Source of the DNA: Nitrospiraceae bacterium
GTDB lineage: Bacteria > Nitrospirota > UBA9217
Assembly (NCBI GenBank): GCA_003454665.1
Contig: DMKB01000358.1
Span: 1-17,525 of the forward strand
Reading direction: 5' to 3'
DNA length: 17,525 nucleotides
Part shown: piece after piece, positions 7,981 through 15,542 of the stretch
Numbering within the stretch: the first letter of the stretch is position 1
Layout: every line of letters starts with the position of its first letter
The notes under the pieces: generated by a model
The model's input: only the letters and a program-made list of their open reading frames with translations
Told to the model about the DNA's origin: nothing
Databases searched by the model: none
Program-made: the position numbers and the translations under genes

Positions 7981-10773
7981 ATGGACTACAAGAGCACCCT
8001 CAACCTGCCGAAGACCGCGTTCCCCATGAAGGCCAACCTGAAAGACCTCGAGCCCCGGATCATTGCGCAGTGGCAGGAGAGGCGCGTTTATGCGCTCCTG
8101 CAGGAGCAAAAGAAAGACAGCAAGCGGTTTATCCTCCACGACGGCCCGCCCTACGCGAACGGCCGGATCCACATCGGCCATGCCCTGAACAAGATACTCA
8201 AGGACATCATCGTGAAGTTCAAAAGCATGGAGGGATATGCCTCTCCCTATGTGCCGGGATGGGACTGCCACGGCCTCCCCATCGAGCACCAGGTGCTCAA
8301 AAACCTCGGTTCGAAGAAAGCGGGCATGAGCCAGGAAGAGATCCGGAAGCTCTGCCGGGAATACGCCGGCAAGTTCATCGATATCCAGCGCGAGGAGTTC
8401 AAGCGGCTCGGTGTGTTCGGCGACTGGGACAGGCCCTACCTTACCATGGATTATGCTTACGAGGCGGCCATCGTGCGGGAGTTCGGCGCCTTCGTGAAGA
8501 GCGGCGGCGTGTACAAGGGCAAGAAGCCCGTGTACTGGTGCGGCTCCTGCGAGACCGCCCTGGCCGAGGCGGAGGTGGAGTATGGTGATCACGAATCGCC
8601 CTCCATTTCCGTGTCCTTTGCCCTGCCCGATGGCGCCAGGGCTCTCCCGAAGCTCAAGGGGAAAGACGTCTCGATCGTCATCTGGACAACGACGCCCTGG
8701 ACGCTCATCGGCAATCTTGCTGTCGCCCTCCATCCGGATTTTGATTACGTAGCCGTTGCAACGGGTGGAAAGAACAAGCAGGTCCTGATCCTTGCCGAGG
8801 CGCTCCTGAAGCAGTCCATGGAAAAATTCGGGATAACCGATTACAAGGTCATCGAGAAGTTCAAAGGGAAAAAGCTCGAAGGGCTCAAGGCCCGCCATCC
8901 CTTCATCGACCGGGACTCCCTCGTGATTACCGGCGACCACGTGACACTCGAGGCGGGCACCGGTGCGGTGCATACTGCCCCGGGACACGGCCAGGAAGAC
9001 TATGAGGCCGGTCTTCGGTATGGACTGGACATCTACGCGCCGGTGGACAACAAGGGGCGGTTTACCAGGGAGGCGGGACCCTTCGCCGGCCAGCAGGTGT
9101 TCAAGGCGAACGCGGAGGTCATTCGCGTTCTGCATGAAAAGAAAGCGCTTCTGGCCGAGGAAAAGCTCGTGCACTCCTACCCGCATTGCTGGCGATGCAA
9201 GAAGCCGGTTATCTTCCGCGCCACCGAGCAGTGGTTCATCTCCATGGAAAAAAATGACCTGCGCAAGAAGGCAGTGGACAACGTTCACAACGTCACGTGG
9301 GTCCCGGCGTGGGGAAAGGACCGGTTCCTCAGCATGGTCGAGAACCGGCCTGACTGGTGCATCTCGCGCCAGCGGGCCTGGGGCGTGCCGATCACGGCCT
9401 TTACCTGCGCGTCCTGCGGCGAGCTGCTCCTCGATGCAGCGGTCGTCGACCATGTCGCCGGTATTGTTGAGCGCGAAGGCACGGACATATGGTTCGCGAA
9501 AAAAGCATCGGACCTTCTCCCCTCCGGTACTGCCTGCAAGAAATGCAAGGGCAAGGAGTTCGAGAAAGAGATGGACATCCTCGACGTCTGGTTCGACTCC
9601 GGCGTGAGCTACGCCGCGGTGCTCAAGAAGCGGGACGAGCTTGGATGGCCTGCCGACATGTACCTAGAAGGAAGCGACCAGCACCGGGGCTGGTTCCAGT
9701 CGTCGCTCCTTACCTCGGTGGGAACCACAGGAACGTCACCGTACCGCGCGGTGCTGACTCATGGTTTTACCATGGACGGGGCAGGCAAGAAGATGAGCAA
9801 GTCCATCGGGAACTCCGTCGCGCCCCAGGAGGTGATCGACCAGTACGGCGCCGAGGTGCTGCGGCTCTGGGTATCGGCAGCGGACTACCGCGACGACATC
9901 AGGATCTCGAAGGAGATCCTGACCCACCTGGCCGAGGCCTACCGGAGGATCAGGAACACCTGCCGGTACCTCCTCGGGAACCTCTTTGATTTCGATGCGA
10001 ACAAGGATGCTGTTTCCGACGGCAAACTTATCGAGATAGACCGGTGGGCGCTCCACCGGCTCCAGAAGCTCATCGACCGGGTGACGAAGGCCTACGATAA
10101 TTACGAATTTCACATCGTGTTCCACTCCGTCCATAACTTCTGCGCCGTGGACATGAGCGCCTTTTATCTCGATATCCTGAAAGACCGGCTCTACACGGCA
10201 AAAACAGCGTCCCTTGAGCGGCGCTCCGGCCAGACAACGATGCACCGGATCTTCTCGACCCTCGTCCGGCTCATGGCGCCGGTGCTCTCGTTCACGGCCG
10301 AAGAAGTATGGAGTTATGGGAAAGAAGGCGTTGATGGGCAGAGTGTGTTCCTCATGCCCTTTCCCGAGGTTGAAGAGCAATACATCGATTCCGCCCTCGA
10401 AGAGCGATGGGACACGATCCTGAAGGTGCGGGGCGAGGTGGCCAAGGTGCTCGAAGCGCTCCGGCGGGAGAAAACAATCGGTCACTCCCTGGACGCCGGC
10501 GTTACCCTCTACGCCGGGAAAGAGCTGCATGCGCTTCTGGAGGGCTACCGAAAAGATCTCGCCTTCATCTTCATCGTCTCCTCGGTGGAACTGGCGAAGG
10601 AGCCGGCTGCTCCGACAGGCGCGTTTCAAAGCGAAGACGTGGCAGGGCTTTCGATCACCGCGGCCCGTGCAGCGGGCGCAAAGTGCGGCCGCTGCTGGAT
10701 GTACCAGGAGAGCGTGGGGTCCGTGAAAGATCATCCGGCAATCTGCGAGCGCTGCGGAAAAGCGCTGGCGTAA
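7981..10773 (+). CDS. ileS: Isoleucyl-tRNA synthetase
   Basis: The 930-residue class I synthetase charges tRNA-Ile in the cytoplasm. The HIGH motif lies at residues 64-67 within PPYANGRIHIGHALNK, and KMSKS is at 604-608. The editing domain block GTGAVHTAPGHGQEDYEAG, which clears mischarged valine, is present. The C-terminal zinc-binding cysteines are complete: C902, C905, C922 and C925. All catalytic motifs and the zinc finger match the bacterial eubacterial-type enzyme and the length is standard. The start abuts the PBP1A stop; GAAGGGG just upstream inside mrcA serves as ribosome site. In many related bacteria lspA follows ileS; here a GxxExxY cassette and ychF follow instead. No terminator is visible after the stop. 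Confidence 0.97.
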   Translation: MDYKSTLNLPKTAFPMKANLKDLEPRIIAQWQERRVYALLQEQKKDSKRFILHDGPPYANGRIHIGHALNKILKDIIVKFKSMEGYASPYVPGWDCHGLPIEHQVLKNLGSKKAGMSQEEIRKLCREYAGKFIDIQREEFKRLGVFGDWDRPYLTMDYAYEAAIVREFGAFVKSGGVYKGKKPVYWCGSCETALAEAEVEYGDHESPSISVSFALPDGARALPKLKGKDVSIVIWTTTPWTLIGNLAVALHPDFDYVAVATGGKNKQVLILAEALLKQSMEKFGITDYKVIEKFKGKKLEGLKARHPFIDRDSLVITGDHVTLEAGTGAVHTAPGHGQEDYEAGLRYGLDIYAPVDNKGRFTREAGPFAGQQVFKANAEVIRVLHEKKALLAEEKLVHSYPHCWRCKKPVIFRATEQWFISMEKNDLRKKAVDNVHNVTWVPAWGKDRFLSMVENRPDWCISRQRAWGVPITAFTCASCGELLLDAAVVDHVAGIVEREGTDIWFAKKASDLLPSGTACKKCKGKEFEKEMDILDVWFDSGVSYAAVLKKRDELGWPADMYLEGSDQHRGWFQSSLLTSVGTTGTSPYRAVLTHGFTMDGAGKKMSKSIGNSVAPQEVIDQYGAEVLRLWVSAADYRDDIRISKEILTHLAEAYRRIRNTCRYLLGNLFDFDANKDAVSDGKLIEIDRWALHRLQKLIDRVTKAYDNYEFHIVFHSVHNFCAVDMSAFYLDILKDRLYTAKTASLERRSGQTTMHRIFSTLVRLMAPVLSFTAEEVWSYGKEGVDGQSVFLMPFPEVEEQYIDSALEERWDTILKVRGEVAKVLEALRREKTIGHSLDAGVTLYAGKELHALLEGYRKDLAFIFIVSSVELAKEPAAPTGAFQSEDVAGLSITAARAAGAKCGRCWMYQESVGSVKDHPAICERCGKALA

Positions 10774-10780
10774 AAGCGAA

Positions 10781-11191
10781 ATGGATTCACTATTGCCACA
10801 GAGGACACAGAGACCACAGAGAGAAGTTGAAGGTTTTCTAACGAGGAAAATTATTGCAGCCGCTATAGAGGTTCATCGTACCCTGGGGCCTGGCTTGCTT
10901 GAATCTATTTATGAAGAGGCCCTCTGCCACGAGTTTTCGCTTAAGAACATCTCGTACGAACGCCAAAAAGAAGTAGACGTTATATATAAAGGAAAAGCTC
11001 TTAAGGGACAAAGACTAGATCTCATAGTGAATAATGAGGTTGTGGTTGAGATAAAGTCAGTTCGAAAGCTAGAGGATGTCTTTACCGCCCAGGTATTATC
11101 CTACCTTAAAAGTACAGGCCTGAAGCGCGCATTATTAATCAATTTCGGGACTAAGAAGCTCGTTGACGGGATCAAGCGACTTTCTGCATGA
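10781..11191 (+). CDS. GxxExxY protein (PDDEXK_3 family)
   Basis: The 136-residue product carries the family signature GLLESIY (G38, E41, Y44) in GPGLLESIYEEAL. It also has a nuclease-fold pattern D80, then E90-I-K92 (RLDLIVNNEVVVEIKSV) and Q104 in QVLSYL, consistent with a PD-(D/E)xK-type core. By family knowledge these are small, sporadically distributed proteins without an agreed function. Residues 5-14 (LPQRTQRPQR) are encoded by the left inverted repeat, so the N-terminus is unlike the conserved part, which starts near residue 20. ATG 10781 has no clear ribosome site and TTG 10793 is an alternative; translation may depend on ileS, which ends 7 nt upstream. The gene is more AT-rich than both neighbours, suggesting transfer as part of the surrounding cassette. 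Confidence 0.85.
   Translation: MDSLLPQRTQRPQREVEGFLTRKIIAAAIEVHRTLGPGLLESIYEEALCHEFSLKNISYERQKEVDVIYKGKALKGQRLDLIVNNEVVVEIKSVRKLEDVFTAQVLSYLKSTGLKRALLINFGTKKLVDGIKRLSA
10795..10822 (+). repeat. Left inverted repeat of the cassette (three CACAGAG units)
   Basis: The repeat is built of three tandem 9-nt units, GCCACAGAG, GACACAGAG and ACCACAGAG, then A. It matches the reverse complement of 11296-11323 at 26 of 28 positions. It lies within the 5' end of the GxxExxY reading frame. Confidence 0.85.
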
Positions 11192-11295
11192 ATATCATTG
11201 CTTACAATAATAGCACTGGCCCCAGAAAACGCCGAGGTCCTGGAGTAAAGAGGCCGTTGAGCTTGCGGCATTCAGGGCGCATTTTTTAATTTTAT

Positions 11296-11323
11296 TCTCT
11301 GTGCTCTCTGTGGCCTCTGTGGC
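11296..11323 (-). repeat. Right inverted repeat of the cassette (three CACAGAG units)
   Basis: Read on the minus strand it consists of GCCACAGAG, GCCACAGAG and AGCACAGAG, then A, again a 9-nt period. It ends 21 nt before the ychF start; the ychF ribosome site AGAAAGG lies just outside it. The stretch 11192-11295 between the gene stop and this repeat shows no further gene. Confidence 0.85.
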
Positions 11324-11344
11324 TAAATTTAGAAAGGATGCATC

Positions 11345-12439
11345 ATGGGATTCAACTGCGGCATAGTAGGTTTACCGAACGTCGGCAAGTCCACGACCTT
11401 CAACGCGCTCACGTCGGCCGGTGCGCAGGCGTCCAACTATCCCTTCACCACGATCGATCCGAACGTGGGTGTCGTGGAGCTGTCCGACGAGCGTTTGGAC
11501 AAGATCGCCTCGATGCACCGATCAAAGAAGATCACGCCGACGAACATGGAGTTCGTCGACATCGCCGGCCTGGTCAAGGGAGCGGCGCAGGGAGAAGGTC
11601 TTGGCAACAAGTTCCTCGCCAACATCCGAGAAGTCGACGCCATTGCCCACGTCGTCCGCTGCTTCGAAGACCCGAACGTGGTGCACGTTGCGGGCGCCGT
11701 GGACCCGAAATCGGACATCGAAGTGATCGAAGCGGAACTCATGCTCGCGGACATCGAATCCCTCGAAAAACGCCGGTTCAAGATGGAGAAGCAGGCCAAG
11801 ACAGGCGACAAAAAGGCCGCAGCAGAGGTCGAGTTCATCACCGTGCTCGCGGGATCGCTCGATAAAGGAGAGTCCCTTCGCCGCGGGGACTATAATGAGG
11901 AACAGGCAGCCTTGCTCAGGATATATAATCTTCTCTCTGCAAAGCCCGTCCTCTATGTGGCGAACGTGGCCGAGGACATGCTCGACAAGCCGAACCCCGC
12001 GGTGGACGTGGTAAAGGGAATCGCAGCGGAAGAAGGCGCCGGCGTCGTTGTCATCTCCGGCAAGGTGGAGGGCGAGATCGCACAACTGCCGAAGGAAGAA
12101 CGAAACGAATATCTCGCGGGCATGGGATTGAAGGAGTCAGGCCTTGATCGATTGATCCGGGCAGGATACGAATTGCTCGGCCTCATCACCTACTTCACGG
12201 CTGGCGAAAAGGAATCGCGCGCCTGGACCATTACCAAGGGCATGAAGGCCCCCCAGGCCGCGGGCAAGATACATACGGACTTCGAGCGGGGCTTCATCCG
12301 CGCCGAGGTTTTTCATTATGACGACTTGATCCGGCACGGAAGCGCCCTTGGGGTCAAGGAAGCTGGCCTGCTCCGCTCCGAGGGGAAGGAATACGTGATT
12401 CAGGACGGCGATATCGTCCTGTACCGGTTCAATGTGTAG
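11345..12439 (+). CDS. ychF: Redox-regulated Obg-family ATPase YchF
   Basis: The 364-residue protein is the near-universal Obg-related P-loop NTPase that binds ribosomes and prefers ATP. G1 is GLPNVGKST (9-17), the switch block DIAGLVKGAAQGEGLGN follows, and the G4 position reads NVAE rather than NKxD, the hallmark of YchF and the reason for its ATP preference. A coiled-coil-like helical insert (about 130-200) and a C-terminal TGS domain (about 280-364, containing FTAGEKESRAWTI) complete the family layout and normal length. AGAAAGG precedes the start. The gene lies just outside the right repeat of the GxxExxY cassette; with the cassette removed it would follow ileS by only about 42 nt. engD is an older synonym. 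Confidence 0.96.
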   Translation: MGFNCGIVGLPNVGKSTTFNALTSAGAQASNYPFTTIDPNVGVVELSDERLDKIASMHRSKKITPTNMEFVDIAGLVKGAAQGEGLGNKFLANIREVDAIAHVVRCFEDPNVVHVAGAVDPKSDIEVIEAELMLADIESLEKRRFKMEKQAKTGDKKAAAEVEFITVLAGSLDKGESLRRGDYNEEQAALLRIYNLLSAKPVLYVANVAEDMLDKPNPAVDVVKGIAAEEGAGVVVISGKVEGEIAQLPKEERNEYLAGMGLKESGLDRLIRAGYELLGLITYFTAGEKESRAWTITKGMKAPQAAGKIHTDFERGFIRAEVFHYDDLIRHGSALGVKEAGLLRSEGKEYVIQDGDIVLYRFNV

Positions 12440-12579
12440 TCTGTCCCATTGCAGAAAGTTCCTTCTACCGTAATTGCCTGCCCAGATATTCCGGCATACA
12501 CTCCGCTCTGCGATCTCTCCTCTGGATGTGTTCATCTTGTACTCCTTCTGCGTTGCCAGCTAACCCGGTGGTGCGTTTT

Positions 12580-12599
12580 AAAGCAAAAAAATGCTTTTT
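12580..12599 (+). terminator. Possible weak terminator after ychF
   Basis: AAAGCA (12580-12585) and TGCTTT (12592-12597) can pair around an A6 loop and are followed by further T residues. The stem is AT-rich and lies about 140 nt after the ychF stop, just before the next promoter. The rest of 12440-12580 shows nothing recognisable. Confidence 0.35.
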
Positions 12600-12606
12600 G
12601 TTGCCC

Positions 12607-12636
12607 TTGACAATATTTGCCTGTCTTGTCTATAAT
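12607..12636 (+). promoter_or_regulatory. Near-consensus sigma70 promoter for the PstS-like gene
   Basis: A perfect TTGACA (12607-12612) and a perfect TATAAT (12631-12636) are separated by 18 nt. Strong constitutive or repressed transcription is expected from near 12643. No clear Pho box is visible. Confidence 0.8.
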
Positions 12637-12642
12637 TATTTT

Positions 12643-12743
12643 GTTTGCTACTTAGGGGCAATGATTTTATGGCATTAAATTGCCAAATGTTGCACTGAAT
12701 CGTTCTGATCTTAATAGCAATGCACTGGCGACAGGAGGTGGAC
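12643..12743 (+). promoter_or_regulatory. Structured leader of about 100 nt before the PstS-like gene
   Basis: The predicted leader contains GGCAAT and ATTGCC about 16 nt apart, able to pair as one hairpin. A second possible pairing between TTGC and GCAA follows before the AGGAGGTG ribosome site. A nine-codon reading frame starting ATGGCATTAAATTGC also lies within it. I do not recognise a known riboswitch class; a regulatory role is inference. Confidence 0.35.
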
Positions 12744-13625
12744 ATGAGAGGGAAATATCTGGCAGTGGTGGTCGGCGTTTTTATTATCGTATTCTTTTTC
12801 AGCAGCGCAACGGTCGCGGAAACACTGAATTGGGTGGGATGCGGAATCTCGAAGAAGGCCTTCATGGGCGCCGTCAGTAAGGCGTATACCAAGAATACCG
12901 GAATCAAGATCACGCTGCAAGGCGGAGGAGCCACCCGGGGGATCGTGGATGTGGCCGCGGGAAAGGCGGACATGGGAGGAAGCTGCCGTCATATCCTGCT
13001 CCGGAAAGAAGAGGGTGGCGTAAAACTGGTTCCCGTTGGCTGGGACGCCCTGGCGGTGATCACGAACAAGTCGAATCCCGTAGGCAACCTGACCCTTGAG
13101 CAGGTGAAGCAGATCTTTTCCGGTTTGATCATCAACTGGAAGCAGGTAGGAGGCCCGGACCGTGAGATCCAGGTCATCGCCCGGCGCGGCAGGATATCCG
13201 GCGTGGGCAGAATGGCCCGTGAACTCGTATTCAAGAACCCGAAAAAGGATTTCACCTCCGGCGCGAAGCTGGTAAAGTCTTCAGGCCCCCTCGAGAAAAG
13301 AATAGAGAAAAAACCGTGGACCATCGGCTTTACCGGCATCAGCAGCGCGCGCAAGCGGTCAGTGAAAATTCTTAAACTCGAAGGCAAGAGGCTCTCCTAT
13401 GAGAACATAGCGAAGGGCGACTATCTCCTCTACCGGCCGCTTTATCTGGTTGTCCCGAGAAAGACCTCTCCGGAAGTGAGGAAATTTGTTTCCTTCATCC
13501 TGAGCGAAGAGGGGCAGGGCGTTATCAGGCGAGAAGGCACGGTAACGAAGGCGGATGGGAACAGACTGTGGAAGACCTATCGCCGGCAGATGAAGGAAGC
13601 AGGCGTTTCACGCCACGTTTTTTAG
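12744..13625 (+). CDS. Stand-alone PstS-like periplasmic substrate-binding protein
   Basis: The 293-residue product has a signal peptide (hydrophobic 5-22, likely cut after A25 in TVAET). It then shows a PBP-like fold typical of the PstS/phosphate-binding superfamily, with GGGATRGIVDVAAGKADMGG where PstS proteins bind the anion, and NPVGNLTLEQVKQIFSG, a characteristic block. By family, such proteins deliver phosphate or a similar oxyanion to an ABC transporter, or act as sensors. No pstC, pstA, pstB or phoU follows, so its partner and ligand are uncertain. ATG 12744 is chosen over the upstream 12720 because AGGAGGTG sits directly in front. The next gene is convergent, so this is a single-gene transcript. 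Confidence 0.85.
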   Translation: MRGKYLAVVVGVFIIVFFFSSATVAETLNWVGCGISKKAFMGAVSKAYTKNTGIKITLQGGGATRGIVDVAAGKADMGGSCRHILLRKEEGGVKLVPVGWDALAVITNKSNPVGNLTLEQVKQIFSGLIINWKQVGGPDREIQVIARRGRISGVGRMARELVFKNPKKDFTSGAKLVKSSGPLEKRIEKKPWTIGFTGISSARKRSVKILKLEGKRLSYENIAKGDYLLYRPLYLVVPRKTSPEVRKFVSFILSEEGQGVIRREGTVTKADGNRLWKTYRRQMKEAGVSRHVF

Positions 13626-13704
13626 GGAAGAGCACCAAGTAGGCGTAGGCTGCAGAGATTGCTCTCATGAGCCAGGAGTAAAGGGCAGGGGAAAATGCCG
13701 GAAA

Positions 13705-13736
13705 AAGGGCCTTGAATCATTCTGATCAAGGCCCTT
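13705..13736 (-). terminator. Intrinsic terminator of the small membrane protein gene
   Basis: AAGGGCCTTGA (13705-13715) and TCAAGGCCCTT (13726-13736) form a perfect 11-bp stem with a 10-nt loop. On the minus strand it is followed by a T-run, making it a classical terminator for the gene ending at 13762. On the plus strand no T-run follows, although the stem may still help end the PstS-like transcript. Confidence 0.8.
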
Positions 13737-13761
13737 GAATATGGTGAAACATTTCTTTGCT

Positions 13762-14142
13762 CTATGCCGCTTCTTCCTTCGATTTTTCAGGTGTCTCTGC
13801 TTCTCCTTCTTTCTTTTTCTCCTTGCCGGCAAGATAGGCCTCTGCTGGCCTCCAACCGAAGCTTGCCGCCTTTGAGGCCTCGTGCGCAAGTCCGCCCATG
13901 AGCTTCCTCGCCACCATGGTGATTACCGAGGCAATCCCGATGAAGGGCAGAAACACCGCGTAGACGAGCCCGAGGATCGGGGCCGCCATGAGTACGAAAA
14001 TCGGGTGCCCTTTGTAGTACGTTGCTTGCCTGTCGCCCGGAAGGACCCCGTCCTTTTCCATGATCACCCGGTCCCCATTCGAGAAATTCCAGTACGTCCC
14101 CTTTTTCACTTCTTCTCCGCCTCTATGCTTGAGCCCTTTCAT
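13762..14142 (-). CDS. Small membrane protein of unknown function
   Basis: The 126-residue product has a soluble N-terminus (KGTYWNFSNGDRVIMEKDGVLPGD, about 14-37). A long hydrophobic part at about 47-78 could be one long or two short membrane segments, and the tail is charged and glutamate- and lysine-rich (KEKKKEGEAETPEKSKEE). There is no signal peptide and no enzyme motif that I recognise. AAGGAGGTG lies ideally before ATG 14142, and a promoter and terminator bracket the gene as a single unit, so it is clearly a real gene. The sequence AGGAGGTGCACTATGA around the start is almost identical to that of the DUF547 gene at 17108. Function not known; a membrane-anchored accessory protein is only a guess. 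Confidence 0.75.
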   Translation of the reverse strand: MKGLKHRGGEEVKKGTYWNFSNGDRVIMEKDGVLPGDRQATYYKGHPIFVLMAAPILGLVYAVFLPFIGIASVITMVARKLMGGLAHEASKAASFGWRPAEAYLAGKEKKKEGEAETPEKSKEEAA

Positions 14143-14206
14143 AGTGCACCTCCTTTAATAGTGAAAAAATACTTACTTTTTATATTCAGTTGTATTACTT
14201 AATTAC

Positions 14207-14235
14207 ATCATAACCGGGGAGGCGGGCCGTGACAA
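14207..14235 (-). promoter_or_regulatory. Sigma70-type promoter for the small membrane protein gene
   Basis: On the minus strand TTGTCA (14230-14235) and TATGAT (14207-14212) are 17 nt apart. RNA would begin near 14200, leaving an AT-rich leader of about 57 nt. The divergent gap 14143-14462 holds this promoter, that of capA, and no convincing further gene. Confidence 0.65.
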
Positions 14236-14393
14236 TTGGAAGAAATTCCTATTTCGTACAGAATTTTGTCCCATTTAGTGTTGCATACCCTCTTAAATCA
14301 CCAGCGCATATATACTTAAGGCATTAAGCGAAAAGAAAAAAATGTTTATTTTCATGCTGTTAGTAGTATTGCTGCCGCACGGGCCCTTTGCTC

Positions 14394-14422
14394 TTGTTCC
14401 AAGGCTCATTCTTCGGTATAAT
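14394..14422 (+). promoter_or_regulatory. Sigma70-type promoter for the CapA-family gene
   Basis: TTGTTC (14394-14399) and a perfect TATAAT (14417-14422) are 17 nt apart. The start would be near 14429, giving a leader of about 34 nt that contains the ribosome site AAAGGA (14451-14456). Confidence 0.7.
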
Positions 14423-14462
14423 CCTGTGGTCTCTGACGTAACTGCTGATGAAAGGATCGTGA

Positions 14463-15542
14463 ATGAAAACAGTATTGCAGTCATGCCTATTGCTATTTTG
14501 TCTTCTGTACACCACGCCAACGGCGGCTGAGGCTCCGAGATCTTCTCTCTCCGTTGCTGCTGCCGGCGATATCATGATGGGCACGACCCATCCGAAGAAC
14601 CTGTTACCGCCCAATGATGGCAAAGGGATATTTGATGAGGTCAAATCGGCGCTGCAGGACCATGACCTTGTGTTTGGAAACCTCGAAGGGCCGTTGCTGG
14701 ATGGCGGCAAGACGACGAAGTGCGAAAGGTACAACTACTGTTTTGCCTTCAGGACACCGACGCGGTATGCGGCCTATCTCAGGCAGGCCGGATTCATGGC
14801 CATGGGCGTGGCGAACAACCACGCGTCGGATTTCGGGGAAGAGGGCAGGATGAGCACCCTGCGCACGTTGTACGGCGCGGGCATCCAGCCCGTAGGAGGG
14901 GTGGCAGTTGCGCGGTTTTACGTCAAGGGAAAACGGATCGCCGTAGCGGGGTTTTCCTATTCAACGTCCACGCTATACTCCTTCAATATCCTGAATATTC
15001 CCCGGGCAAAAAGAATTATTCGTGAATTGAAAGCCGAGAATGACATTGTCATTGTCTCCTTTCACGGAGGTTCGGAAGGCAGAAAATACCAGCACGTTCC
15101 GCGCAGGCCCGAGATCTTTATGGAAGAGAAGCGGGGAGATGTCATGCGGTTCTCGCGGTCCGTCGTTGACGCGGGCGCCGACATGGTCATTGGTCACGGC
15201 CCCCACGTGCTTCGGGCCATGGAGGTGTACCAGGGAAAGCTGATTGCCTACAGTCTCGGAAACTTCCTCACCTATGCCCGGTTCAACCTCAAGGGAGCGA
15301 ATGGCATCAGCGCTGTCCTGAATGCCCGGATCGATGCTGAGACCGGAGAATTTATCGACGGCATGGTGGTTCCCGTGAAACTGGTGGGAGAGGGGATACC
15401 GGTCCCGGACCCGGAGAGAAGAGCGATCACAATCATCAGGACCTTGAGTCGGCAGGATTTTCCTGAGTCAAAGTTAGTGATAAGCGATGATGGTGTGCTT
15501 CGGCGGGAAGGGAAAGGCGCGCAACAAGGGGATAAAAATTAA
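14463..15542 (+). CDS. CapA-family metallophosphatase-like exported protein
   Basis: The 359-residue product has a signal peptide (hydrophobic 8-18, cut around A22-A24). The CapA/PGA_cap metallophosphatase fold follows: AAGDIMMG with metal ligand D36, FGNLEGPL, GVANNHASDFGEEG, a SFHGGSEG block in place of the commoner HWG-E, GHGPHVL and YSLGNF. In Bacillus CapA takes part in poly-gamma-glutamate capsule synthesis or export. No capB or capC homologue lies nearby, so here it is better read as a periplasmic phosphoesterase-like protein of unknown substrate. It has its own promoter and ends exactly at the vapBC operator palindrome. Confidence 0.88.
   Translation: MKTVLQSCLLLFCLLYTTPTAAEAPRSSLSVAAAGDIMMGTTHPKNLLPPNDGKGIFDEVKSALQDHDLVFGNLEGPLLDGGKTTKCERYNYCFAFRTPTRYAAYLRQAGFMAMGVANNHASDFGEEGRMSTLRTLYGAGIQPVGGVAVARFYVKGKRIAVAGFSYSTSTLYSFNILNIPRAKRIIRELKAENDIVIVSFHGGSEGRKYQHVPRRPEIFMEEKRGDVMRFSRSVVDAGADMVIGHGPHVLRAMEVYQGKLIAYSLGNFLTYARFNLKGANGISAVLNARIDAETGEFIDGMVVPVKLVGEGIPVPDPERRAITIIRTLSRQDFPESKLVISDDGVLRREGKGAQQGDKN

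Larger units (their letters stand above)
10795..11323. mobile_element. 529-bp GxxExxY cassette bounded by CACAGAG inverted repeats
   Basis: Two 28-bp repeats in opposite orientation, matching at 26 of 28 positions, bound a segment containing only the GxxExxY gene. The segment lies 21 nt after the ileS stop and ends 21 nt before the ychF start, and it is AT-richer than both. No transposase is inside and no target duplication is evident. It therefore behaves like a non-autonomous insertion; mobility is inference. Confidence 0.55.

Noticed and set aside
7288..9453. 721-codon open frame on the minus strand
   Set aside because: It lies wholly antisense to mrcA and ileS, which have complete catalytic motifs. 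Long antisense frames are expected opposite GC-rich third positions, and its translation shows no known family.
11180..11210. Possible ychF promoter with TACAAT at 11203
   Set aside because: No acceptable -35 lies at 16-18 nt; ychF may instead be read through from ileS or from an unseen promoter.
10795..11323. CRISPR array or satellite from the CACAGAG units
   Set aside because: The units are contiguous 9-mers without spacers, occur three times at each end in opposite orientation, and have no cas genes nearby.
14342..14530. 62-codon plus-strand frame with a hydrophobic start
   Set aside because: It covers the capA promoter and overlaps the capA signal-peptide codons in another frame, and it has no ribosome site.
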